From Helicobacter valdiviensis (GTDB lineage Bacteria > Campylobacterota > Campylobacteria > Campylobacterales > Helicobacteraceae): a stretch of DNA of 34,855 nucleotides. The stretch lies in the NCBI RefSeq assembly GCF_003245365.1, contig NZ_NBIU01000023.1:1-34855 (forward strand), read 5' to 3'. The notes beneath the pieces are model-generated. The model was not told the DNA's origin and did not search any database. It was given only the letters and a program-made list of their open reading frames with translations. A program made the translations under genes and the position numbers. Of the stretch, positions 7,345-13,797 are shown in pieces (the first letter of the stretch is position 1; every line of letters starts with the position of its first letter).

Positions 7345-8467
7345 AAAACACTATATTAATAGAGGCGGCAAGATTCATATTCAAACAACATTAAATGGAG
7401 AGCGTTTAAGATTTTCAACTAAACTTGATTTTAATGCAGAAAATGAAGAATATGTTAAAAATAATCTTGAAAGAATTTTGCAAAATCATTTAAAGCCTAA
7501 CAAACAAACTGGCAAAAATGATTTTAGGTTTTATGCAAATAAGTTTTTAGAAAATCAAAAACCTTTTATTAAAAATAGAACTTATGAGCAATACAAAACC
7601 AATCTTAACACAATAACAATTTTAATTAAAAACAAACCTATTATGCAATATAGCAAGGAAGATGTGGAATGTTTTTATAAAAAAATTATAGAAAAAAATT
7701 ATTCAAGAGGATCTGTATCAAATTTTTGCACTCTTTTAAACTCTGTTTTTGTTCTTGCGCAAGAAGATAATATAGGGTTTAAAAATCCATATTTTGCAAA
7801 AAGGATTAGAAATTTAAAAGAAGTTAGAGAGAGAAGAGTTTTTAGTCTTGAAGAAGTTAGGATGATTATAGAAGAGAGCAAAAAAGATTTTTATAGTCCA
7901 AAGCTTTATTTGTATTTGAATATTGCATTTTTCACAGGAGCTAGGTTTGGAGAAATTTTAGCTTTAAATTATGAAGATTTTAACCTGGAAGAAAAAATAT
8001 TAAAAATTTCAAAAACCTTAAGTAAAGTTGGAGAGCAAACCCCAAAAACCAAAACAAGCAATAGAGAAATTGACATTTTATCGCCACTTTTAAAAATAAA
8101 GCATTTGTTAATAGGAAAGGGTAGAATTTTTAAGGGCTCTTATTATTCTTTAACTTGTTCTTATAGGAGAGAATTTAAAAAGTTAATTAAAAATTTAGGA
8201 ATGCAACAAGCAGATATTTATGCAACGCGCCATACCTTTGCGTCTTTGATGCTACAACATCAAGAAGAGCCTATGTGGATAAGTCAGATGTTAGGACATT
8301 CAAATCTTTCTATTACATATGCAGTATATGCAAAGTTTATACAAAGCAAAACTAAAAAGAGAGCGGCTTTTTTAGAAGAAGCCAAAGAAGAGAAAGAAGA
8401 AAACTTGGCACTAAAAGAAATCAAAAGCGAATTAATCGCACTAAAAAAAAATGATAATGAATTTTAG
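7331..8467 (+). CDS. int: Tyrosine recombinase / phage integrase
   Basis: This 378-residue tyrosine recombinase catalyses site-specific insertion and excision of the element. The N-terminal part holds an arm/core-binding SAM-like region (residues ~60-155). The catalytic domain shows Arg205 in TGARFGEIL, a Lys in KTKTSNREI, Arg300 in YATRHTF, His323 in LGHSN and the likely nucleophile Tyr333 in YAVYAKF, ten residues after that His. The first His of the usual HxxR box is Tyr297 here. AGGAGG (7320-7325) precedes the ATG. The C-terminal ~40 residues form a charged helix. The gene lies ~3.5 kb from the apparent left edge of the element, and no excisionase is recognised nearby. Confidence 0.93.
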   Translation: MLKTKKHYINRGGKIHIQTTLNGERLRFSTKLDFNAENEEYVKNNLERILQNHLKPNKQTGKNDFRFYANKFLENQKPFIKNRTYEQYKTNLNTITILIKNKPIMQYSKEDVECFYKKIIEKNYSRGSVSNFCTLLNSVFVLAQEDNIGFKNPYFAKRIRNLKEVRERRVFSLEEVRMIIEESKKDFYSPKLYLYLNIAFFTGARFGEILALNYEDFNLEEKILKISKTLSKVGEQTPKTKTSNREIDILSPLLKIKHLLIGKGRIFKGSYYSLTCSYRREFKKLIKNLGMQQADIYATRHTFASLMLQHQEEPMWISQMLGHSNLSITYAVYAKFIQSKTKKRAAFLEEAKEEKEENLALKEIKSELIALKKNDNEF

Positions 8468-8475
8468 GAGATAAT

Positions 8476-9492
8476 ATGATTCATAAAGCAAAAATTAGCA
8501 AAGAATATACAAAAATTAGCAACGATTTTATTAAAGATGAAGTTTTAAGTATTAGTGCTAAGATGGTGGGGATTTTATTGCTCTCTTTGCCTAGTAATTG
8601 GAAAGTAAATATTAGTTATTTAGCCAAAACTCTAAGTATTGGAGAGCAAAGTATAAGAAAAGCCATTAAAGAATTAATAGATAATAAGATACTAGAAAGA
8701 TACCAAGAAAAAAAGAAAGGCAAATTTAGTGATGAAGTGCATTATAGATTTTTAGGAGAAATACAAGAAGATGAAATTTTTACAAAAGAACAAGAGATTA
8801 AAGAAAAAGAAATTATAGAAAATTTGGAATTTTCCTACAAAGTGAATGAAAGCTTACAAGAGCCTAAAAATAGCAATTCTCATCGTTTGACAAATTCACC
8901 GATGACGGAGATTTTACCAACATATAAAGAAAGAATTAATTATAAAAAAAGAGAATCTATTTTAAGGCAAAGCAAAAAAGTTATTGATTTATCCCTCGTC
9001 TTTAAAAAGCCTAAAAAAGAGATAGATTTAAACTTAGATTTTCTTTCCAAAACAGAATTAGAATCTTGTGAGGCATTTTTTGCTTATCGCAAAGAAAAGG
9101 ACAAAAAGCTAACGCTTAGCACAAAAAAAGCAATCATCAATAAGCTAAAGGCGTATAAGGCAAATGGTGAGGATATTTGCAAGATAATTGCTAATAGCAT
9201 AGAAAGAGGCTGGAGCGGATTATTTCCGAGCATTCCATTAAAGCAAAAATATCCAACTTCTTGCCATTTAGCACAGATACAACAAAAGAACGCTAAAACC
9301 CAAAAAAGAGACATTTTGCATAATGATTTAGAAGATAAAGCCTTGCAAGAACATAACTTTATCCAAGCACATTTAAAAGACTTAAACCCCATTTTTTTGC
9401 CAAATTTTAAAAATGGCTATATCGTGCCTTTAAGTATCAATGGAGAACGCAAAATGATACAAAAAGTAGGCGATTTATTAAGGTTTGCATAA
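8476..9492 (+). CDS. Phage replication initiator / helicase-loader-like protein with winged helix
   Basis: Residues ~27-80 (LSISAKMVGILLLSLP ... VNISYLAKTLSIGEQSIRKAIKELIDNKILERY) form a winged helix-turn-helix of the type found at the N-terminus of phage replication proteins such as the lambda O/DnaD group. A charged linker follows. Residues ~193-250 (FFAYRKEKDKKLTLST ... ERGWSGLFPSIP) resemble the C-terminal loader-type domain of the same proteins. AGGAG (8467-8471) precedes the ATG. The helicase and primase genes downstream support a role in starting phage DNA replication. It could also act as a transcription regulator. Confidence 0.75.
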   Translation: MIHKAKISKEYTKISNDFIKDEVLSISAKMVGILLLSLPSNWKVNISYLAKTLSIGEQSIRKAIKELIDNKILERYQEKKKGKFSDEVHYRFLGEIQEDEIFTKEQEIKEKEIIENLEFSYKVNESLQEPKNSNSHRLTNSPMTEILPTYKERINYKKRESILRQSKKVIDLSLVFKKPKKEIDLNLDFLSKTELESCEAFFAYRKEKDKKLTLSTKKAIINKLKAYKANGEDICKIIANSIERGWSGLFPSIPLKQKYPTSCHLAQIQQKNAKTQKRDILHNDLEDKALQEHNFIQAHLKDLNPIFLPNFKNGYIVPLSINGERKMIQKVGDLLRFA

Positions 9493-9782
9493 TGCATTAC
9501 ACAAAAACAAATAGGGCTAAAATTCACAGCAATAGCTTTTATTTAAGTCTTTCTCTTTTAAAAGCATTGGATAAGGTTGCAGAGATAGAAGGGCAGAGCA
9601 GAAGTGTTATTGTTGAGCGGGCGCTTATTTATTATTTTGAAAAGGAGAATAAAAATGCTTGGGAAAAATCAAAAAGAGCTTACAAAAAAGCGAAAAAAAT
9701 TTATTTTAAGAAAACAAACCCAAAAAAACATAGAAAGACATTCCAAACAAAAACATATCTCCAAGAATGCTTATTTGCATAA
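9492..9782 (+). CDS. Ribbon-helix-helix (CopG/Arc-type) DNA-binding protein
   Basis: The core at residues ~17-52 (SFYLSLSLLKALDKVAEIEG QSRSVIVERALIYYFE, split here for length) fits a ribbon-helix-helix fold: a beta strand, helix A, the G.SRS turn and helix B. The tail of about 40 residues is very rich in lysine. It starts at ATG 9492, overlapping the previous stop (TAATG). The last 128 bases overlap a second reading frame (9655-9870) that also looks like a real protein. The likely role is autoregulation or plasmid-type copy and expression control in the replication block. Confidence 0.75.
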   Translation: MHYTKTNRAKIHSNSFYLSLSLLKALDKVAEIEGQSRSVIVERALIYYFEKENKNAWEKSKRAYKKAKKIYFKKTNPKKHRKTFQTKTYLQECLFA

Positions 9783-9870
9783 TGCATTGGAAGCTTTTTT
9801 GGAGTGTTTGAGTAAAGAAAATCTTTTTGTTAATAAAATGTTTTTGGAGGAACTAAATGGACAAAAATGA
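9655..9870 (+). CDS. Second small basic protein, ribbon-helix-helix-like, in a long overlap
   Basis: ATG 9655 follows AAAAGGAG (9641-9648) and gives 71 residues. After a very basic start (MLGKNQKELTKKRKKF) comes ILRKQTQKNIERHSKQKHIS KNAYLHNALEAFLE (split), whose spacing resembles a ribbon-helix-helix with NAYLHNALEAFLE as helix B. It overlaps the preceding gene by 128 bases in another frame and the following gene by 14. Either two overlapping genes coexist or the first gene has a drifted 3' end. The good ribosome site favours this frame. Confidence 0.55.
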   Translation: MLGKNQKELTKKRKKFILRKQTQKNIERHSKQKHISKNAYLHNALEAFLECLSKENLFVNKMFLEELNGQK

Positions 9871-10189
9871 GTTTGAAGCATTTGTAATATCAAAAATCAA
9901 ATTAGATAACAAAGAGATTACAGACTTACTTTTAGAGTTACTTAGCACGATTAAGCAAGAGCATTATTTAAATATTTGTTTATCTTTAAATGATGTAAAA
10001 TTTAGTATCTCTTTATTAGAATTTGTAAAAATTCTAAAAGAACAAATCAATCTCCATTGCCTCCATTTAGCACAAAAAGCAAAAATAAAAAATTTTCAAG
10101 GCACAAGATTAGACGAGCTAGAATTAATCACTCTAGCTTTAAAAAAGGAAGAATTTAAAAATCTTCCCAAATGGGTAAAGGAAGCATAA
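9857..10189 (+). CDS. Hypothetical protein in replication block (110 aa)
   Basis: ATG 9857 follows GGAGG (9846-9850). The 110-residue product is helical and slightly charged (MDKNEFEAFVISKIKL ... LPKWVKEA), with a leucine-rich centre and no recognised motif. Its stop forms TAATG with the helicase start at 10189. Position between DNA-binding proteins and the helicase suggests a replication accessory role, but this is only context. Confidence 0.6.
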   Translation: MDKNEFEAFVISKIKLDNKEITDLLLELLSTIKQEHYLNICLSLNDVKFSISLLEFVKILKEQINLHCLHLAQKAKIKNFQGTRLDELELITLALKKEEFKNLPKWVKEA

Positions 10190-11367
10190 TGGAGGGAATG
10201 ATTTTAAAATCATTAGTAGATTATCAAGAGGATTTTTTTGAATTTTTAAGAATAGTTAGCCAAAATTGCTTTAGCCAAAAAGGGCAATTTGTTTTAAAAA
10301 AAATGATAGAACTTAAAGAAAAAGAAGCCCTAAGCATTCAAACGCTTTGTAGCTCTTTAGATAATCATTTTCAAGAAAGTGAGTATTTTTTAAATTTTTT
10401 AAGCACAGAAGGAAATCCAAACTATTTAAATTTCGCACAAAATTTTATTTTTAGTTCTAAATTAAGAGAACAAAAAGCACTAGGAGAACGCTTAAAGAGT
10501 GCAAGTGATTCTAATACTTTATTAGATTTATCACTTTTACAAAAAGAACTAGATTTAGACACTAAAGAAATCAAAAATTTAAATGAGTGGATTGAGTTTT
10601 ATAAAGACAAACCAAAAAGCCCACAATATGCCACAAAAATAGATTTTTTAGACTCTTGTTTTAATGGTGGATTTGAGCTAGGGCAACTCATGCTTTTAAG
10701 CGGAGATCCTGAAGCTGGAAAAACCATGCTAGGTTTGCAAATTTTAGAGAATTTAGCAAAAAGCACAAAGGTTGGATTTTTTTGTTTTGAATTTACCATA
10801 GAGCAATACATTAGAAGAAAGGAAAAAAATCCCGCATTGTTTTTTAATAACATTAGCGTAATCAATGAGGGTTATGATATTTTTGAAATTGCAAGAAACA
10901 TTAAGCAAATGTATAAAAATGGAGTGAAATTTTTCTTAATTGATAGTCAAATGAGAATCACAACGCCCCAAACTAGAAGTATGGAAGAAGAAGAAACACT
11001 AAAATTTAGCACACTTGCTAGACTTTGCCACACTCTAGGAATCTTTGTGATTTTAATAATCCAAACCGCAAAAGGTGATAAAGACAATCCTATGGGGAGT
11101 AAAAAAGGTGGGCATGAAGCGAGCATTACTCTTAGGATTGAGCGTGTAAATGCTAGTAAAGAAGAGGCAAAAGTAAGCGAGTTTGATGAGCTTTCTAGGA
11201 TAATTTTAGTGAAGAAAAATAAGCAAACTGGAAAGCATTTTAAAGAAAAGGTGTATTTTGATAAAAACACTCTCACTTTTAGTTCTAATGAGCCAAGTAG
11301 TGAGCCTGTGGAGATTTATTTTGAAGAGACTAAAGAAACTAAATTTATAGATATGCCAAGTATATAA
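10189..11367 (+). CDS. DnaB-like replicative helicase (RecA-fold ATPase)
   Basis: I chose ATG 10189 (TAATG with the previous stop) over the in-frame ATG 10171, giving 392 residues. The N-terminal ~115 residues are helical like the DnaB N-terminal domain. The RecA-type ATPase follows, with Walker A GDPEAGKTM (Lys178), a Walker B-like FFLIDSQ (Asp252) and an H3-like strand FVILIIQTAKG. The C-terminus (GSKKGGHEASITLRIERV) corresponds to the DnaB/KaiC DNA-binding loop region. It should unwind DNA at the phage fork, loaded by the initiator and followed by the primase. It is shorter than cellular DnaB (~470 residues), as phage forms often are. Confidence 0.82.
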   Translation: MEGMILKSLVDYQEDFFEFLRIVSQNCFSQKGQFVLKKMIELKEKEALSIQTLCSSLDNHFQESEYFLNFLSTEGNPNYLNFAQNFIFSSKLREQKALGERLKSASDSNTLLDLSLLQKELDLDTKEIKNLNEWIEFYKDKPKSPQYATKIDFLDSCFNGGFELGQLMLLSGDPEAGKTMLGLQILENLAKSTKVGFFCFEFTIEQYIRRKEKNPALFFNNISVINEGYDIFEIARNIKQMYKNGVKFFLIDSQMRITTPQTRSMEEEETLKFSTLARLCHTLGIFVILIIQTAKGDKDNPMGSKKGGHEASITLRIERVNASKEEAKVSEFDELSRIILVKKNKQTGKHFKEKVYFDKNTLTFSSNEPSSEPVEIYFEETKETKFIDMPSI

Positions 11368-11396
11368 ATTCGCATTTGGGTAAGCAATGCAAAAGA

Positions 11397-11459
11397 TTTG
11401 AAAGATTTTAAGGGGTTCGCAGAGTATAGGCTCTAGCCTCTCCCCTAAAATCTTTCAAA
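11397..11459. other. Long inverted repeat downstream of the helicase gene
   Basis: TTTGAAAGATTTTA plus AGGGG (11397-11415) pairs with CCCC plus TAAAATCTTTCAAA (11442-11459): 14 consecutive pairs, then four G-C pairs after a one-base bulge. The 26-base loop contains further self-complementary bits (GGCTCTAGCC). No T-run follows, so it is not a standard terminator. It is the most stable structure in the gene-free stretch 11368-11786, which otherwise holds two palindromic repeat units (11519-11771). It may stop or process the transcript after replication genes. Confidence 0.6.
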
Positions 11460-11518
11460 AGCTTTCACAGCGTAGGCACAACTGCTAGAATTTTTGCATT
11501 TAGCACTCTTGCAAAACA

Positions 11519-11771
11519 AGAGCGAAGCTCTCACGAAGTGGCGCGGAGCCTTTTGCACTGCACTTCGTTTGTGGATAACGCTTCGCTTGTATGGGGATTT
11601 GAAAGGACAGCCTGCCGTCCTTCATCACAAAGAGGAATTTACAACCCCAGCGAAGTTAAATAGCGAAGCTCCCCGCAAGCGTAGCGTAGTGGCGCGGAGC
11701 CTTTAGGGGTTTGGAAAGGACACTTGTGTCCTTCCTCGCAAGAGGAGGCTTTGCCTTCTCGCGAAGTCAAA
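11519..11771 (+). repeat. Structured palindromic element, tandem pair of units (copy 1)
   Basis: Two head-to-tail units, 11519-11660 and 11662-11771, each run from AGCGAAGCT to GCGAAGT(T/C)AAA. Each has a GGACA-type hairpin in the middle (GGACAGCCTGCCGTCC; GGACACTTGTGTCC). The second also has the GAGGAGGC-TTT-GCCTTCTC tail hairpin. The first unit is lengthened by an insert at 11553-11593. The pair ends just before the AAAAGG ribosome site of the micro-protein at 11787. The apparent reading frame through it (11494-11706) is repeat translation, not a gene. Confidence 0.85.
11553..11593 (+). repeat. Nested sub-element inside a palindromic unit
   Basis: Compared with other units, where AGCCTT runs directly into CAGGGGATTTG or similar, this copy has about 41 extra bases beginning TTGCACTG and ending GCTTGTATG, with GTGGATAACG inside. 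A related 29-base insert (30587-30615, also TTGCA...GTGGATAG...GCTTGTATG) sits in a different hairpin of another copy. The two share ends and core, so they look like a second, smaller insertable sequence. Confidence 0.5.
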
Positions 11772-11786
11772 TTAAAAGGATTTACA

Positions 11787-11870
11787 ATGGAAATATTTTT
11801 TTATATGGTTGTTTGGTTTTTTGTTGGAGTTATCTTAGCTCTTATTTTTCCAAAAAAAGATAAAGGATAG
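11787..11870 (+). CDS. 27-residue single-span membrane micro-protein
   Basis: ATG 11787 follows AAAAGGATTTACA. The product (MEIFFYMVVWFFVGVILALI then FPKKDKG) is one hydrophobic helix with a short basic end. Two similar micro-proteins lie at 33356 and 33446 (F.GFI.GF.I.YLIF then charged tail). It overlaps the 3' end of the leftward gene 11801-12127 on the other strand. No function is known. Phage micro-proteins of this shape may be holin-like or modulators of membrane enzymes. Confidence 0.45.
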   Translation: MEIFFYMVVWFFVGVILALIFPKKDKG

Positions 11871-12127
11871 AACTTGCAAGGCTTAGTATTTAGAATGCAT
11901 TTTCCATTTTCTAAATTAGTGCATAAAACATCTTTTGTTTTATCGCCTTTTTTAGTGATTAGCACATTAAAAGCTACATATTCTTTAGGCAAACAAGTGA
12001 TTTTTATTTCTCTAGAATCTGCAAAATATTTATCACGCACAAAAAAGCCACTTACAAAGCCAATAAACATGCAAATAACATACAAAGACACACCCAAGTC
12101 TTTTAAAAAGTTTATAGTTTCAATCAT
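11801..12127 (-). CDS. Leftward membrane-anchored protein with cysteines (moron candidate)
   Basis: This 108-residue protein reads against the phage genes. Residues ~12-31 (GVSLYVICMFIGFVSGFFV) form one transmembrane helix. The rest is a soluble domain with four cysteines (CLPKEY, LCTNLENGKC, KPCKFY), probably on the periplasmic side if they form disulfides. It has its own TATAAT box at 12147-12152 and an AAGGTAAG ribosome site 4-5 bases before the ATG. The rightward frame over the same bases (11874-12209) lacks a ribosome site and is taken as its shadow. Independent leftward expression fits a lysogen gene, for example superinfection exclusion, but no family is recognised. Confidence 0.65.
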   Translation of the reverse strand: MIETINFLKDLGVSLYVICMFIGFVSGFFVRDKYFADSREIKITCLPKEYVAFNVLITKKGDKTKDVLCTNLENGKCILNTKPCKFYPLSFFGKIRAKITPTKNQTTI

Positions 12128-12133
12128 AACTTA

Positions 12134-12192
12134 CCTTTTTACTTGCATTATAGCACTAAAAAGGCTTAAAAATAGGATTAAAGGATTTAAAA
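12134..12192. promoter_or_regulatory. Divergent promoter segment A
   Basis: A TATAAT box on the minus strand (12147-12152) serves the leftward gene 11801-12127. The other half reads CTTAAAAATAGGATTAAAGG and ends at the primase start. The whole segment is nearly identical to 33299-33355: TTTTTACTT(G)CATTATA, a ~15-base variable part, then GCTTA.(A)AAATAGGATTAAAGGATTT, with 18 bases exactly shared (12171-12188 and 33335-33352). Both copies separate a leftward membrane-protein gene from rightward genes, so this is a reused control region. Confidence 0.65.
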
Positions 12193-13731
12193 ATGGTTAC
12201 AAACATTGAAGTTTTAAAAAGTAAAATAGATATTGTAGAAGTAATTAGTAAATACCTCCCTTTGAAAAAAAGTGGGATAAACTACTCATCTTGTTGTCCT
12301 TTTCACACTGAAAAGAGTGGGAGTTTTATTGTAAGCCCACAAAAACAAATTTATCATTGTTTTGGTTGTGGAGCTAGTGGAGATGCTATTAAATTTTTAT
12401 GCGAACATAAAAAAATAACCTTTAATGAAGCCTTAGAGGAATTAGCCTCACAATTTAATGTATTTTTAGAAAAAAGCCAAAGCGAAAAACCAAGATATAG
12501 AGGCTATGAAGCATTAAAGGAGCTAAATGATACTTTTAAACTCCACCTAAGAGAAAAGAAAAATGAAAAAATCTTATCTTGGCTAATAAAACGCGGTTTA
12601 AATTTAGAGGATTTAGAAACTTTTGATATTGGGTTAGCACCCACTTTTATTGAAAGTGAGTTTAAAAAGGAATTGCAAGAACTTGGGGCAATGTATGAAA
12701 ACAAAACAAGCCCTTTTTCTAATAGAATTACTTTTGCCCTTAGAAATGCAACACATCAAGTTGTAGCCTTCTCGAGCAGAATCCACCCTTATAGAAATTT
12801 TAAAAACAATGCTAAATATTTAAATTCTAAAGAAAGCAAAGTTTTTAATAAAAGCCAAACTCTTTATAATCTAAGCAGGGCAAGAAGCGAGATTTTAAAA
12901 CAAAAGAAAGTTTATGTGCTAGAGGGCTTTTTTGATTGTATTGCACTCTCAAAGCTGGGTGCTAAAAATTGTGTAGCAACTTGCGGAACTGCTTTTAATG
13001 TTAGCCATTTAAGTGCGATTAATCGTTTAAAAGAAGAAATCCATATCATTCTTTGTTTTGATAAAGATGAAGCAGGATTAAACGCACAAAAAAGAGCCTT
13101 AGAGCTTTTAATCCACCAAAACTATTTTAATTGCTCCCTTTCTTTTATCAAGGGGGATTTTAAAGACATTGGAGAAGTTTTACAAAAAGGAGAGGAATTA
13201 AAATTAAAAAATATAGATGGTTTTTCTTATTTTTGTTTAAATGGGATAAAATGTGCTAATACACCTAAAGAAAAAAATAACCATATTGAGCGTATAAAAT
13301 CCATAATCACAAAACAAAATAATTTTTACTTAAAAGAAGAGCTTATTAAAAAGGCAGTTTCTGCTTTAAACATCAATCCTAGCTTTTTTACACAAAAAAT
13401 CCAAAACAAAAACTATTCTTTAGAAGAATCTTTTTTAAAATCTATGTTTTTAGATAGCCAACTAGCAAATTATGCTTATGGTTATTTAGATGGTGATGAG
13501 CTAGAGGGCTTTAAAGAAGAATTTGAAAGCTATAAAGAAGATGTTTTAACTAAAAAGGCTAAAGACATTCTTTTAGATGAGAATATTGTCCCCATTCCTT
13601 TTTCTAAATTTAAAATAGCCATTAAAGAATTAAAAAAAAGATTTTATAAAAAACAAATACAAATCGCAAAAGTTAAAAAAGATATTAATAAACTTATTCT
13701 CCTAACAAACAAATTAAAAGAGATTCTTTAG
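12193..13731 (+). CDS. DnaG-type DNA primase
   Basis: This 512-residue primase makes RNA primers for phage replication. The CHC2 zinc-binding domain is at the N-terminus with Cys35, His38, Cys56, Cys59 (CPFH ... YHCFGCG). The DnaG catalytic core follows. The TOPRIM domain has Glu244 in VYVLEGFFDC and the FDKDEAG motif near residue 290. The C-terminal ~150 residues are helical and weakly like a helicase-interaction domain. It is a little shorter than cellular DnaG (~580-600). The ATG lies right after AAAGGATTT of the duplicated promoter segment, so it may head its own transcript. It works with the helicase at 10189. Confidence 0.92.
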   Translation: MVTNIEVLKSKIDIVEVISKYLPLKKSGINYSSCCPFHTEKSGSFIVSPQKQIYHCFGCGASGDAIKFLCEHKKITFNEALEELASQFNVFLEKSQSEKPRYRGYEALKELNDTFKLHLREKKNEKILSWLIKRGLNLEDLETFDIGLAPTFIESEFKKELQELGAMYENKTSPFSNRITFALRNATHQVVAFSSRIHPYRNFKNNAKYLNSKESKVFNKSQTLYNLSRARSEILKQKKVYVLEGFFDCIALSKLGAKNCVATCGTAFNVSHLSAINRLKEEIHIILCFDKDEAGLNAQKRALELLIHQNYFNCSLSFIKGDFKDIGEVLQKGEELKLKNIDGFSYFCLNGIKCANTPKEKNNHIERIKSIITKQNNFYLKEELIKKAVSALNINPSFFTQKIQNKNYSLEESFLKSMFLDSQLANYAYGYLDGDELEGFKEEFESYKEDVLTKKAKDILLDENIVPIPFSKFKIAIKELKKRFYKKQIQIAKVKKDINKLILLTNKLKEIL

Positions 13732-13758
13732 TTTTAACCCTTAAATTCAAACCCTAAA

Positions 13759-13796
13759 AGCCCTAAAATCTCACAAATGATTTTAAAGGCTTTGTG
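13759..13796 (+). promoter_or_regulatory. Hairpin over the ribosome binding site of the giant gene
   Basis: Two alternative stems overlap just before ATG 13798. One pairs AAAATC (13765-13770) with GATTTT (13779-13784), extended by AGCC (13759-13762) with GGCT (13788-13791). The other pairs CACAAA (13772-13777) with TTTGTG (13791-13796). The ribosome site AAAGG (13785-13789) is at the stem edge in the first and in the loop of the second. The two cannot form together, so translation of the 2923-residue protein may be tuned here. It could also be simple terminator-like structure after the primase. Confidence 0.4.
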
Positions 13797-13797
13797 A

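Noticed and set aside
11494-11706. 70-residue rightward frame ending EAPRKRSVVARSL
   Set aside because: It is translation of two palindromic repeat units, with no proper ribosome site. Frames of this kind arise wherever the repeat occurs.
11874-12209. 111-residue rightward frame opposite the leftward membrane protein
   Set aside because: It lacks a ribosome site, while the leftward frame has a TATAAT box, a ribosome site and a clear membrane helix.
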